From an uncultured Collinsella sp. (GTDB lineage: Bacteria > Actinomycetota > Coriobacteriia > Coriobacteriales > Coriobacteriaceae): DNA of 64,000 nucleotides. The translations under genes and the position numbers were made by a program. The stretch spans positions 1 to 64,000 of the forward strand of contig UQLB01000002.1 in the NCBI GenBank assembly GCA_900541725.1, written 5' to 3'. A model generated the notes under the pieces. It worked only from the letters and a program-made list of their open reading frames with translations. It was not told where the DNA came from and searched no databases. Below are positions 35,858 to 44,760 of this stretch, in pieces (position 1 is the stretch's first letter; the number at the start of each line of letters is the position of its first letter).

Positions 35858-37207
35858 GTGGCTAAGAAATCTACGGCTATCGATGTAACGCAGGGTGTCA
35901 TTTGGCAACAGCTGCTGTCGCTGTGCGTTCCCATCTTTTTTAGTTCGTTTTTTCAGCAGGCCTACACGCTTATCGGTACGTATATCGTTGGCCAGTTTGG
36001 CGGCAAGCTCGCGCTGGGTGGCATTCAAGCCACGATGGTGCTCACCGAGCTCTGCATTGGCTTTTGCGTTGGCGTCGGCGCTGGCTGCGCGGTCATTACC
36101 GGTCAGTATTTTGGCCAGCACGATGATGAGCGACTGAGTCGTTCGGTCCATACAGCCATGACGCTCGCGCTGGTGGGCGGTATCGCTTTCTCGATTCTTG
36201 GCATAGTGTTCGTTGAGCCCATGCTGGTGCTTATGAACACGCCGCATGAACTATTGGCCGAGGGCGTGGCCTATGCTCGTTGTTATTTTGCCGCGATGGT
36301 TGCGGCACTGCTGCTGAATATGGGAACCGCACTGCTGCGTGCCGTGGGCGACACGCGCGGCCCCGCCGTGATCATTGCCTCTGGCTGCCTGGTTAACGTG
36401 GTGCTGGATATCATTTTTGTCGCTGTGTTGCATATGGAGGCGCTGGGCTGCGGCATCGCGGTGGCGCTGACCATTTGCTCCAATGCAACGATGATCGTGT
36501 TGCGCATGATGCGCGCTCCGGGTGCATGGCGTCTTTCGCTGTCTAAGCTCGGTATCGATCGCGGTATTTGCAAGAGTATGATCTCGTGTGGTCTGCCACT
36601 CGGTTTTCAATCGGCTGCCTATTCGATCTCGAACGTGCTGATCCAGGTGTCGGTTAATTCGTTTGGCGCCGATGTCACGACTGCTTGGGGTCTATCTGGG
36701 CGCCTGGATGGCATTATCTGGATGGTGACCGAGGCGCTCGGCGTATCGATCACTACGTTCTCGGCGCAGAACTTTGGCGCGCGCAACTACGAGCGCATGC
36801 GCAAGGGCTACCATACGTCGCTCGTGCTGTCGTTTATGCTCATTGGTGGCCTGTCTGCCGTGCTGCTGGTGTTCTCGGGCCCGCTGTCGCGTTTGTTTGT
36901 CGACGATGCTTCGATTTCGGCGTACACCACGACCATCCTCCATTTCATTGCGCCGTTCTATGCGATTTTCTCGATTATCGAGAACGCCTCGGGTTCCATC
37001 CGCGGCGCCGGCGTGAGTCTGCAGCCTATGATGCTCACCATCTTTGGCACCGTCGTACTCAGAGTGATTTGGGTGTTTGCGATCATTCCCTTCGATCCGT
37101 CGCTCGAGCATCTACTGCTGGTTTACCCCGTAACCTGGCTCATCACCGCAACCATGTTCACCATCTACCACCACAGCGGCAACTGGCTAGGTCGCGCCAC
37201 CGCCTAG
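35858..37207 (+). CDS. MATE-family efflux transporter
   Basis: 449 residues, about twelve hydrophobic segments in two homologous halves, starting WQQLLSLCVPIFFSSFFQQAY and including TYIVGQFGGKLALGGI. The second half shows the matching SYSISNVLIQV-type region and EALGVSITTFSAQNFGARNY. Cation-coupled export of drugs or other organic cations is the family role; substrate unknown. GTG 35858 is preceded closely by GGGGAGGG; an in-frame start at 35825 has no ribosome binding site. Monocistronic. Confidence 0.88.
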   Translation: MAKKSTAIDVTQGVIWQQLLSLCVPIFFSSFFQQAYTLIGTYIVGQFGGKLALGGIQATMVLTELCIGFCVGVGAGCAVITGQYFGQHDDERLSRSVHTAMTLALVGGIAFSILGIVFVEPMLVLMNTPHELLAEGVAYARCYFAAMVAALLLNMGTALLRAVGDTRGPAVIIASGCLVNVVLDIIFVAVLHMEALGCGIAVALTICSNATMIVLRMMRAPGAWRLSLSKLGIDRGICKSMISCGLPLGFQSAAYSISNVLIQVSVNSFGADVTTAWGLSGRLDGIIWMVTEALGVSITTFSAQNFGARNYERMRKGYHTSLVLSFMLIGGLSAVLLVFSGPLSRLFVDDASISAYTTTILHFIAPFYAIFSIIENASGSIRGAGVSLQPMMLTIFGTVVLRVIWVFAIIPFDPSLEHLLLVYPVTWLITATMFTIYHHSGNWLGRATA

Positions 37208-37230
37208 CTCATCCGTCAGATACCCCTGAT

Positions 37231-37299
37231 AAGTTGCGGTGAAATAGTTCCTGAAAAGCCCTTGCGGACCGTCAAACAAGTACTATTCCACCGCAACTT
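37231..37299. repeat. Inverted repeat with AAGTTGCGGTG arms
   Basis: Arms AAGTTGCGGTGAAATAGT (37231-37248) and ACTATTCCACCGCAACTT (37282-37299), 17 of 18 matching, around a 33-nt loop. It lies between the MATE gene stop and a decayed cobO gene. No T-run. Looks like a non-autonomous intergenic repeat. Confidence 0.65.
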
Positions 37300-37336
37300 C
37301 CTTATGAGCTTTAGGTGTTGGCGGATAACGAATCAA

Positions 37337-37584
37337 TTAGTATTCGATGCCTTGGCGGGCTAGGAGACCTTCATCGAAGTAGTGTTTGACGGGGCGCATT
37401 TCGGTTACTAGGTCGGCAAGGTCGGCGAGGGGTAGCAAGCCGCGGCCGGGGAGCACGAGCTCCGTGGTGGCGGGCTTTATCGCAATCAGTTCCTCGACAT
37501 CCTCTCGCGCCCCAAAGCAGCCGTCGTCTTGCCCTTGCCGTCGCCTGTATAGATTTGAACCTTGCCGACTTACAGTGATGCCAT
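37337..37584 (-). pseudogene. Decayed cob(I)alamin adenosyltransferase (CobO/BtuR type)
   Basis: Minus-strand translation gives MASL, a stop, then VGKVQIYTGDGKGKTTAALG (Walker A of the family). A frameshift and large internal deletion follow, then the C-terminal end: a segment with PATTELVLPGRG, then DLVTEMRPVKHYFDEGLLAR ending QGIEY and a stop. An intact protein is about 175-200 residues, so roughly half is missing. The remains show at least one nonsense codon, one frameshift and one deletion. The rest of 37208-37676 contains only the repeat above and a weak promoter-like TATTCT at 37632. Confidence 0.88.
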
Positions 37585-37676
37585 CTCTGTCCTTTCGTGC
37601 CCGGCGTCGGTTTATCGCCGTCCGGGTTGGGTATTCTAGAAAGCATTATCAACCCCAGTAGATGGAGTTCAAGCAG

Positions 37677-39569
37677 ATGGAGATGGATGACAACAAACGT
37701 AGACGGAATATGATTCTCTACGTGCTCATCGCCTTCGTCGTCTACCTCGTGCTCTCGACCGTTCTGTTCCCCAACATCGGTCACACGCAGCAGATTACGA
37801 AGACCGATTACTCGACGTTTGTCAAAGCGCTCGATAAGAAGAGCGTCGACAAGGTCGAGTACAACACGGACGATTACTCGATTTATTACACCAAGAAGGG
37901 CGAGGACGAGAACATCGCCTACAAGACGACCGGTGTGCCGAATGACGCGGGCTTTACCGATCGCGTGCTTGAGTCTGGCGCTTCGCTGGAGTCGGTCGTT
38001 CCCGATAAAAACTCGGGTTTGATGACCTACTACCTGCTCACACTCATTCTTCCCATGGCGATTTTCTTCCTCATCGGTTGGTGGCTCAACCGCCGCATGA
38101 AGAAGGCTATGGGCGATGACGGCCCGTCGATGAACTTTGGCGGCGGCGGTTTTGGCGGCGGCGGACTGGGTAAGTCCGGCGCGCGCGTGATCGCCTCCAA
38201 GGACGTGGGCGTGACCTTTAAGGACGTCGCCGGTCAGGAAGAGGCCAAGGAGTCCCTCAAGGAGGTCGTCGACTTTCTGGAGAAGCCGCAGCGCTACGAG
38301 GAGATCGGCGCCAAGCTGCCGCGTGGTGCTCTCCTTGTTGGCCCTCCGGGTACCGGTAAGACCCTGCTTGCCAAGGCTGTTGCCGGCGAGGCCGGTGTTC
38401 CGTTCTTTAGCATTTCGGGCTCTGAGTTCGTTGAGATGTTTGTCGGTCGCGGCGCTGCTAAGGTTCGTGACCTGTTTAAGCAGGCCAAGGAAAAGGCACC
38501 GTGTATCGTCTTTATCGATGAGATCGATACCATCGGTAAGAAGCGCGATGGCGGCGGCTTTAGCGGCAACGACGAGCGCGAGCAGACGCTCAATCAGTTG
38601 CTGACCGAGATGGATGGCTTCGATAACCATAAGGGTATCGTTGTCCTTGCCGCAACCAACCGCCCCGACAGTCTCGATCCCGCTCTACTGCGCCCCGGTC
38701 GTTTTGACCGCCGCATCCCCGTCGAGCTGCCCGATCTGACCGGCCGCAAGAACATCCTCGAGCTGCATGCCAAGAGCGTGAAGACCGAGCCGCCGATCGA
38801 CCTGACCGCGATTGCCCGCGCCACGCCCGGTGCCTCGGGCGCCGACCTGGCCAATATCATCAACGAGGGCGCCCTGCGCGCCGTTCGCGAAGGTCGCAAG
38901 CGTGCAACCCAGGACGACTTCGAGGAGTCGGTGGAGGTCGTCATTGCCGGCCAACAGCGTAAGTCCACGGTGCTTTCCGACCACGAGAAGCAGGTCGTTT
39001 CCTACCATGAGATCGGCCATGCCATTGTTGCCGCTCGCCAGAAGGGCTCTGCGCCGGTCACGAAGATCACCATCGTTCCGCGCACGAGCGGTGCCCTGGG
39101 CTACACCATGCAGGTCGAGGAGGACGAGCGCTTCCTGACCACGCGCCAGGAGGTCCTGGATAAGCTCGCCGTCTACTGCGGTGGTCGCGCGGCCGAGGAG
39201 CTCATCTTTGGCGAGATGACGACCGGCGCCGCCAACGATATCGAGCAGGCCACCAAGCTCGCCCGTAATATGGTGACGCGCTTTGGTATGTCCGACGAGT
39301 TTGGCATGATGGCGCTCGGTACCGTGCAGAACGCTTATCTCAATCAGGACACGTCGCTCACCTGCGCCCCCGGTACGGCCGAGCGTGTGGACGCGATTGT
39401 CGCCAAGCTGATCGAGGATGCGCACGACCGCGCTTTGCAGATTCTGAAGGAGAACAAGTTTAAGCTCCACGAGCTGGCTCGTTATCTGTATAAGAAGGAG
39501 ACCATCACGGGCGAGGAGTTCATGAACCTCCTCACGCGCGAGAATCCGCTGATGCCCAAGCAACAGTAA
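37677..39569 (+). CDS. ftsH: ATP-dependent zinc metalloprotease FtsH
   Basis: Membrane protease for quality control. About 630 residues: short N-terminal cytosolic part, TM1 (MILYVLIAFVVYLVLSTVLF), an extracytoplasmic domain, TM2 (YYLLTLILPMAIFFLIGWWL), a Gly-rich linker, the AAA+ domain (GPPGTGKTLLAKAV from residue 222; IVFIDEID; SRH NRPDSLDPALLRPGRFDRR) and the zinc site HEIGH (444-448). ATG 37677 has GGAG 8 nt upstream; ATG 37662 and 37683 are alternatives. Followed by a terminator. Confidence 0.96.
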   Translation: MEMDDNKRRRNMILYVLIAFVVYLVLSTVLFPNIGHTQQITKTDYSTFVKALDKKSVDKVEYNTDDYSIYYTKKGEDENIAYKTTGVPNDAGFTDRVLESGASLESVVPDKNSGLMTYYLLTLILPMAIFFLIGWWLNRRMKKAMGDDGPSMNFGGGGFGGGGLGKSGARVIASKDVGVTFKDVAGQEEAKESLKEVVDFLEKPQRYEEIGAKLPRGALLVGPPGTGKTLLAKAVAGEAGVPFFSISGSEFVEMFVGRGAAKVRDLFKQAKEKAPCIVFIDEIDTIGKKRDGGGFSGNDEREQTLNQLLTEMDGFDNHKGIVVLAATNRPDSLDPALLRPGRFDRRIPVELPDLTGRKNILELHAKSVKTEPPIDLTAIARATPGASGADLANIINEGALRAVREGRKRATQDDFEESVEVVIAGQQRKSTVLSDHEKQVVSYHEIGHAIVAARQKGSAPVTKITIVPRTSGALGYTMQVEEDERFLTTRQEVLDKLAVYCGGRAAEELIFGEMTTGAANDIEQATKLARNMVTRFGMSDEFGMMALGTVQNAYLNQDTSLTCAPGTAERVDAIVAKLIEDAHDRALQILKENKFKLHELARYLYKKETITGEEFMNLLTRENPLMPKQQ

Positions 39570-39590
39570 TACTAGTTGCGCAGTGTCAAT

Positions 39591-39628
39591 CGCCCCATTT
39601 GAGTGTCCATCTCAAATGGGGCGTTTTG
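39591..39628 (+). terminator. ftsH terminator
   Basis: Perfect 13-bp stem CGCCCCATTTGAG / CTCAAATGGGGCG with a 7-nt loop, then TTTTG. It ends about 8 nt before the ribosome binding site of the DUF523 gene. Confidence 0.85.
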
Positions 39629-39645
39629 CGTGGGGAGTGTTGTAT

Positions 39646-40101
39646 ATGAAGATCGTGGTGAGCGCCTGCTTGATGGGCGAGAGCTGCAAGTATAACGGGC
39701 TCGATAACTACCACCGCGCGTTGGTCGAGGCTTGCGAGCGCACGGGGACCGAGGTCCTCCTCGTGTGCCCCGAGGTCTTTGGCGGCCTGCCCACGCCGCG
39801 CAAGCCGTCCGAGATTGTGAACGGCGAGGTTCGTACCTGCGAGGGCATCTCGGTTGATCGCGAATTTCGCCTGGGTGCCCAACGTGCGCTCGATATGTGC
39901 GAGCAGGCGGGCGGCCCGTCCGAGATTGCTGCGTGCGTCTTGCAGGACCGCAGTCCCTCGTGCGGCGCGGGTCGCATCTACGACGGTACCTTTAGCGGTA
40001 CGCTCACCGCGGGCAACGGCGTCTTCGTTGATCTGTTGCTGCGTCACGGCTATCGCGTTATACCAGCTAGCGAGTTCGACCCCAGCATGCTGGAGCAATA
40101 A
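39646..40101 (+). CDS. DUF523 family protein
   Basis: 151 residues starting MKIVVSACLMGESCKYNG, the hallmark of DUF523, with further conserved cysteines in LLVCPEVFGGLPTPRKPSEI and LQDRSPSCGAGRIYDGTF. No established function. Its GGGGAG site lies just after the ftsH terminator, and a bidirectional terminator follows, so it is expressed either by readthrough or from a promoter I cannot see. Confidence 0.85.
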   Translation: MKIVVSACLMGESCKYNGLDNYHRALVEACERTGTEVLLVCPEVFGGLPTPRKPSEIVNGEVRTCEGISVDREFRLGAQRALDMCEQAGGPSEIAACVLQDRSPSCGAGRIYDGTFSGTLTAGNGVFVDLLLRHGYRVIPASEFDPSMLEQ

Positions 40102-40140
40102 AAAACCACCACAAGGGCACTGCTCCCTTGTGGTGGTTTT
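40102..40140. terminator. Bidirectional terminator between DUF523 and gldA-like gene
   Basis: Perfect 16-bp stem AAAACCACCACAAGGG / CCCTTGTGGTGGTTTT with a 7-nt loop. The A-rich and T-rich flanks provide a T-run on either strand, serving both convergent genes. Confidence 0.9.
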
Positions 40141-40149
40141 GGGCTAGGC

Positions 40150-41232
40150 CTAGAGCGTGTGGCCGTAGGCGTTGGCGGCCTTGATGGCGGCGGCGAACTT
40201 TTCGTCGGTGAAGGGCTCCGGGTTGCCTTGCTTCCACTCGTTGGTGGCGTGTGCGTATTCGCACAGGGCAGGGATGTCGGCCTCGGAAAGTCCGACCTGC
40301 TCAAGCGTTACGGGCAGGCCCATCTGCTTGTTAAAGGCGGCGTAGCGTTCAAGGCTCTCGGTATCGCCCGTATAGGCAAACAGCACGAGCACGCCCAGGC
40401 TCACGACCTCACCGTGCAGATAGGTTCCCTCGGGCGGAATGCTGCACGTCGCATTGTAGAACGCGTGCGCCACGCTCGAGTTGTAGTAGTAATCGTTTTG
40501 GTTGGTCAGGTTCGAGACATAGCCCGTGTTGACCACGATGTCGAGCGCGATCTGCTTGACGGCCTCGCTCGACAGATTCCGGCGCACGTCCTCAAGACCC
40601 TGGACGCCATAAGTAAACAGAGGCTCGGAGCAGGTGTGGGCGAGTGCCAGGCCAAGGCCGGCGGTGTGCTCCAGGTTGCCGGCGCTCGTGGCGTACTCGA
40701 CCTCGGGCTGCTTGGACAGGGCGTCGCCCACGCCGGCCCAAAAGTACTCCGCCGGAGCTTCGGCGATAATCTTGGGGTTGATGAAGATATGCGCAGGTCG
40801 GTTGGGGTACGAATATCCCTCGAGCGAGCCGTCGTCGTTGTACACGACGGCAATGGCGGTCGCGGCCGAGCAGTTGGAACAGATCGTCGGGACGGTGAAG
40901 ACGATCTTCTTGAGCTCGATGGCTGCGGTCTTCACGGTGTCGAGTGCCTTGCCGCCGCCACAGGCGATAAGCACGTCTGCCTGCTGGCAAGCGGGGGAGT
41001 TCACGACCTTGGCGATATTGGCGCGCGTGCTGTTGGTGCCGTAGACGCGCGTCTCCAGAATCTCGACGTCGGTGCCTGCCAGCGCAGCCTCGATGCCCGG
41101 CAGCGCCGCAGCCAGGGCTCGCTTGCCGCCGATGATGGCGACCTTGGTCGTTCCGTACTCTGCCAGCGCGGCGGGCAACTCGGTAAAACAATCCTCGCCA
41201 ACGGTGTAGTCGCTCATTCCAATCGTGCGCAT
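40150..41232 (-). CDS. Iron-containing (GldA-type) alcohol dehydrogenase
   Basis: 360 residues of the glycerol dehydrogenase branch of family III alcohol dehydrogenases. The NAD-binding motif is CGGGKALDTVKTAA (usual GGGxxxDxxK). Metal ligands are probably Asp in GVGDALSKQPE, His in SSVAHAFYNA and His in TYLHGEVVSLG. Substrate may be glycerol or another small polyol, or a ketone; not decidable. The start at 41232 has AAGAAGG 5 nt upstream. Monocistronic; no neighbouring dihydroxyacetone kinase. Confidence 0.88.
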   Translation of the reverse strand: MRTIGMSDYTVGEDCFTELPAALAEYGTTKVAIIGGKRALAAALPGIEAALAGTDVEILETRVYGTNSTRANIAKVVNSPACQQADVLIACGGGKALDTVKTAAIELKKIVFTVPTICSNCSAATAIAVVYNDDGSLEGYSYPNRPAHIFINPKIIAEAPAEYFWAGVGDALSKQPEVEYATSAGNLEHTAGLGLALAHTCSEPLFTYGVQGLEDVRRNLSSEAVKQIALDIVVNTGYVSNLTNQNDYYYNSSVAHAFYNATCSIPPEGTYLHGEVVSLGVLVLFAYTGDTESLERYAAFNKQMGLPVTLEQVGLSEADIPALCEYAHATNEWKQGNPEPFTDEKFAAAIKAANAYGHTL

Positions 41233-41380
41233 AGCAACCTTCTTTCGTTCGATAAAGTGCTTTCAGGTATTTTGCTCCAAGAGAAGGTCCACAGCCGCGA
41301 GAAATTTCGAACGTATAAAACCAGTGTTGAGGGTTTTTCGCCGGCGCTGAACGTGCTAGCATACTCCGCATAAGCGTTGA

Positions 41381-41677
41381 TGGGGACGAGTAGTCGGCCG
41401 TCCGCATGCTACAGAGAGCAGGGAGCGCTGAGAACCCGTGCATGCGACCGATGAAAATCACCCCGGAGCTGCGGTCCCAACGGACGTGCCGCGCAGGTTC
41501 GTCTTAGTAGACATCGCCGAGATGGTCGTCGATACAGACCAGCCGAGTAACGGATGCGAGCGCGCGGCGACGCGAGCGAGGGCATCTAAGCTGGGTGGTT
41601 AAGCGAAGAGCTTTTACGGACAGACTGTCCGTTTTGTGGCGCTTCGTCCCAGCTTGTAGGGACGGGCGCTTTTTTGG
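41381..41677 (+). promoter_or_regulatory. T-box riboswitch, isoleucine specifier (ATC), upstream of ileS
   Basis: Stem I: base pairs TGGGGAC with GTCCCA; loop-E-like AGTA (in ACGAGTAGTC); the conserved ACAGAGAGC side of the AG bulge; and the specifier loop GAAAATCACC, with ATC at 41457-41459 specifying isoleucine. The T-box segment is GGGTGGTTAAGCG near 41593-41605. Antiterminator: AAGCTGGG (41588-41595) pairs CCCAGCTT (41648-41655). The competing terminator GGCGCTTCGTCCC / GGGACGGGCGC ends in a T-run (41638-41675). A possible extended -10 TGC-TAGCAT lies at 41354-41362. Uncharged tRNA-Ile should favour ileS transcription. The rest of 41233-41380 holds only this promoter region and the gldA upstream region. 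Confidence 0.85.
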
Positions 41678-41718
41678 TGCCCAGAGGGCGTGCGCGCCCA
41701 TGACAAGAAAGGGGTACC

Positions 41719-44520
41719 GTGGCAAACGAGTACAAGCAGACGATGAATCTGCCCAAAACCGGATTTCCCATGCGTGCCGGTCTTTCCAAGTCCGAGCCAA
41801 AGCGACTCAAGGACTGGCAGGACAACAAGGTCTACGAGCAAGTTCTAAAGAAGAACGAGGGTCACAAGAAGTTCGTGCTGCACGACGGCCCTCCGTACGC
41901 CAACGGCCCGATCCACATCGGCCACGCCATGAACAAGATCTCCAAGGACATGATCAACCGTTACTGGATGATGCAGGGCTATGAGGTTCCCTATGTTCCC
42001 GGTTGGGACTGCCACGGTCAGCCGATCGAACATAAGGTCGAGGAGAAGCTCGGCACCGAGAAGTTCAACCAGACCTCCACGGCTAAGATCCGCGAGCTTT
42101 GCAACAAGTTCGCTGTCGAGAACATCGAGCTCCAGAAGGCTGGCTTCCGTCGCCTTGGCGTGCTTGGCGACTGGGACAACCCGTATCTGACGCTCTATCA
42201 CCAGCATGACGCCGCCGACATTGAGGTCTTCAAGGCCATGTTCGACAAGGGCATGATCTATCGCGGCCACAAGCCCGTCCACTGGTGCAAGCACTGCCAC
42301 ACCGCGCTGGCCGAGGCTGAGATCGAGTACTCCGACGAGACGAGCCCGTCCATCTTCGTGCGCTTTGAGATGACCTCCAAGCCCGCCGGTCTCGAGAACT
42401 TCGACGGCCCGGTCGACTTTATCATCTGGACGACCACGCCGTGGACCATCCCCTCCGACCAGGCAGTTTCCCTCAAGCCCGGCGCCGCCTACGTCGCCGT
42501 TGAGCACGACGGCCGCGCCGAGGTCATGCTCGAGGACCTGGCTCCTAAGTGCTGCGAGGAGTTTGGCTGGGAGTACACTCCGGTTATGGTCGACGGCAAG
42601 CCCTATGTGGTTCCCGCCGAGACCTTCCACCACATCCACTACAAGCAGCCGATCTTCGACGGTGTCGAGGGCGTGGCGCTGCTGGCCGATTACGTCGGTG
42701 TCGATGACGGTACCGGTATTGTCCACAACTCGCCCGGCCACGGCGTCGACGACTACTTTGCCTGCCTCAAGGAGGGCATCACCGACATCTGCATGCCGGT
42801 CGATGACGACGGCAAGTTCTACACCGGCGAGGAGTTTGGCACCGGTGGCCCCTTCAGCGGTATGGACACCGATGAGGCCAACCCGCACATCATCGAGTTC
42901 CTGCGCGAGCGCGGTACCCTAGTCCTCGAGAAGAAGATCACGCACAGCTATCCGCACTGCTGGCGTTGCAAGCACCCGGTGCTCTTCCGTGCTACCGACC
43001 AGTGGTTTGTCTCGATGGACAAGACCGGTTTGCGCGAGCAGGCTGGCAAAGAGGTCCGCGAGAACGTCAAGTGGTATCCGGCCCACGCGGCCAACCGCAT
43101 CGGCGCCATGGTCGAGCAGCGTCCCGACTGGTGCATCAGCCGTCAGCGCAACTGGGGCGTGCCTATCCCCAGCTACACTTGCGCCGACTGCGGCGAGAAG
43201 GTCATGAACGACGCCACGCTCGACGCCGTCATCAAGCTCTTCCACGAGAAGGGCTCCGACGCCTGGTTCACCGACGCTCCCGAGAGTTACCTGGGCGAGG
43301 CTTGCGTTTGCCCCAAGTGTGGCGGCCATCACCTCAAGGCTGATAAGGACATTCTCGACGTGTGGTGGGACTCCGGCGTGTCCTGGAAGGCCGTCTGCGA
43401 GTATCGACCCGAGCTTGAGTACCCGGCTGACGTGTATCTCGAGGGCTCCGACCAGCATCGCGGTTGGTTCCAGAGCTCGCTGCTCACCTCGGTGGGTGCC
43501 AACGGCCATGCTCCGTACAAGGCGGTCGTCTCGCAGGGCTTCACGCTCGATGGCCAGGGCCGCAAGATGTCCAAGTCGCTCGGCAACGTCATCGACCCCA
43601 ACAAGGTCTGCGACGAGATGGGCGCTGACATCATCCGTCTCTGGGTTGCCTCCGTCGACACCAGCTCCGACGTCTCCATCGACCATGAGATTCTCGCTCG
43701 TACGTCCGATGCCTATCGTCGTTTCCGCAACACGCTGCGCTTCTTGCTCTCCGAGCTCGAGGGTCAGTTTGAGCCCGAGACCGACGGCGTCGCCTTTGCC
43801 GACCTGCTGCCGCTCGACAAGCTCATGGTTGCCCGTCTGACCCAGGTCCAGGCCGAGGTCGACGACGCCTACGCCAGCTATGAGTTCCCGCGCGCCTACC
43901 GTGCGCTCTATGACTTCGTGGTTACCGAGCTTTCCAACGTGTATCTCGACGCCCTGAAGGATCGTCTGTACTGCGACAAGCCCGGCTCGCTCGAGCGCCG
44001 CAGTGCCCAGACCGTGCTGGCCGAGCTCTTCTCGATGCTCATGCGCGACTTGCAGCCGATCCTGTCCTATACCGTCGACGAGGCCATGGCATATGCGCCC
44101 GCCGGCTGCGTCGATCACCAGAAGTACGCCGCGCTGCTCGATTGGTACAAGTCGCCCATCACGGTCGACGAGGCCAATGAGTTTGAGGGCGTGCTCGAGG
44201 CTTCGCTCGAGCTCCGTAGCGCCGTGACCAAGGCCCTTGAGGATGCCCGTTCTGCCGGCACCTTCACTAAGAGCCAGCAGGTCCGCGTCAAGGCGGTCGT
44301 TCCCGCCGAGATGTACGCGCTGCTGACCGGTGATAAGGCCGTCGACCTGGCCGAGTTCTACATCGTCTCCGATGTTGAGCTGACCCAGGGCGAGGAACTC
44401 TCCGTTGCCATTGAAGCTGCCGAGGGCGAGTGCTGCGACCGTTGCTGGAACTACCGCACCACCGTTGGCGAGTACAACGGCCACGCTCATATCTGCAAGC
44501 GCTGCGCGGAGGCGCTGTAG
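41719..44520 (+). CDS. ileS: Isoleucyl-tRNA synthetase
   Basis: Charges tRNA-Ile. 933 residues, class I: HIGH motif in GPIHIGHAMNKI, tryptophan-rich editing-domain entry (IIWTTTPWTIPSDQAVSL), KMSKS in GRKMSKSLGNVIDPNK, a zinc-finger C-terminus (CCDRCWNYR ... CKRCAEAL). It is the shorter bacterial type. GTG start at 41719 downstream of AAAGGGG. Controlled by the T-box above. Confidence 0.98.
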   Translation: MANEYKQTMNLPKTGFPMRAGLSKSEPKRLKDWQDNKVYEQVLKKNEGHKKFVLHDGPPYANGPIHIGHAMNKISKDMINRYWMMQGYEVPYVPGWDCHGQPIEHKVEEKLGTEKFNQTSTAKIRELCNKFAVENIELQKAGFRRLGVLGDWDNPYLTLYHQHDAADIEVFKAMFDKGMIYRGHKPVHWCKHCHTALAEAEIEYSDETSPSIFVRFEMTSKPAGLENFDGPVDFIIWTTTPWTIPSDQAVSLKPGAAYVAVEHDGRAEVMLEDLAPKCCEEFGWEYTPVMVDGKPYVVPAETFHHIHYKQPIFDGVEGVALLADYVGVDDGTGIVHNSPGHGVDDYFACLKEGITDICMPVDDDGKFYTGEEFGTGGPFSGMDTDEANPHIIEFLRERGTLVLEKKITHSYPHCWRCKHPVLFRATDQWFVSMDKTGLREQAGKEVRENVKWYPAHAANRIGAMVEQRPDWCISRQRNWGVPIPSYTCADCGEKVMNDATLDAVIKLFHEKGSDAWFTDAPESYLGEACVCPKCGGHHLKADKDILDVWWDSGVSWKAVCEYRPELEYPADVYLEGSDQHRGWFQSSLLTSVGANGHAPYKAVVSQGFTLDGQGRKMSKSLGNVIDPNKVCDEMGADIIRLWVASVDTSSDVSIDHEILARTSDAYRRFRNTLRFLLSELEGQFEPETDGVAFADLLPLDKLMVARLTQVQAEVDDAYASYEFPRAYRALYDFVVTELSNVYLDALKDRLYCDKPGSLERRSAQTVLAELFSMLMRDLQPILSYTVDEAMAYAPAGCVDHQKYAALLDWYKSPITVDEANEFEGVLEASLELRSAVTKALEDARSAGTFTKSQQVRVKAVVPAEMYALLTGDKAVDLAEFYIVSDVELTQGEELSVAIEAAEGECCDRCWNYRTTVGEYNGHAHICKRCAEAL

Positions 44521-44546
44521 TTACGCGGTTTTTCCAAACCGCGTAA
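44521..44546 (+). terminator. Perfect stem-loop at the ileS stop
   Basis: TTACGCGGTTT / AAACCGCGTAA, 11 bp, 4-nt loop, starting at the base after the TAG. It lacks a T-run. Confidence 0.5.
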
Positions 44547-44560
44547 CAGCTCGACGCTGC

Positions 44561-44659
44561 AAACCCGCCAGAGCGGCAATCTGCCTTTCAGCTTCGGCGG
44601 CATGACCATAAGGTCTATGCCGCCTCGCTTCAAGGCACCTTGCTCGCTCTGGCGGGTTT
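44561..44659 (+). repeat. Intergenic long hairpin C (shares a swapped motif with hairpin A)
   Basis: Outer stem of 15 perfect bp: AAACCCGCCAGAGCG (44561-44575) / CGCTCTGGCGGGTTT (44645-44659). Then GCAATCTGC (44576-44584) faces GCACCTTGC (44635-44643), separated by exactly 50 nt, as in hairpin A but with the strands exchanged. The apex is GGCGGCAT-GACC-ATAA-GGTC-T-ATGCCGCC. The right arm ends in TTTTC, so it could also terminate ileS. Confidence 0.75.
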
Positions 44660-44760
44660 TCGCTGTCGGTAACGAATCATCGGCTATTTCGTTGCTGGTC
44701 AATATAAGATATTGATTTGCATTAAACGTAATTCGATGATCTTGAAGGTAGGGGATTGAT

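Noticed and set aside
37371..38630. 419-residue minus-strand open frame covering the cobO relic and part of ftsH
   Set aside because: It is antisense to ftsH for most of its length, and the cobO-like residues are in other frames.
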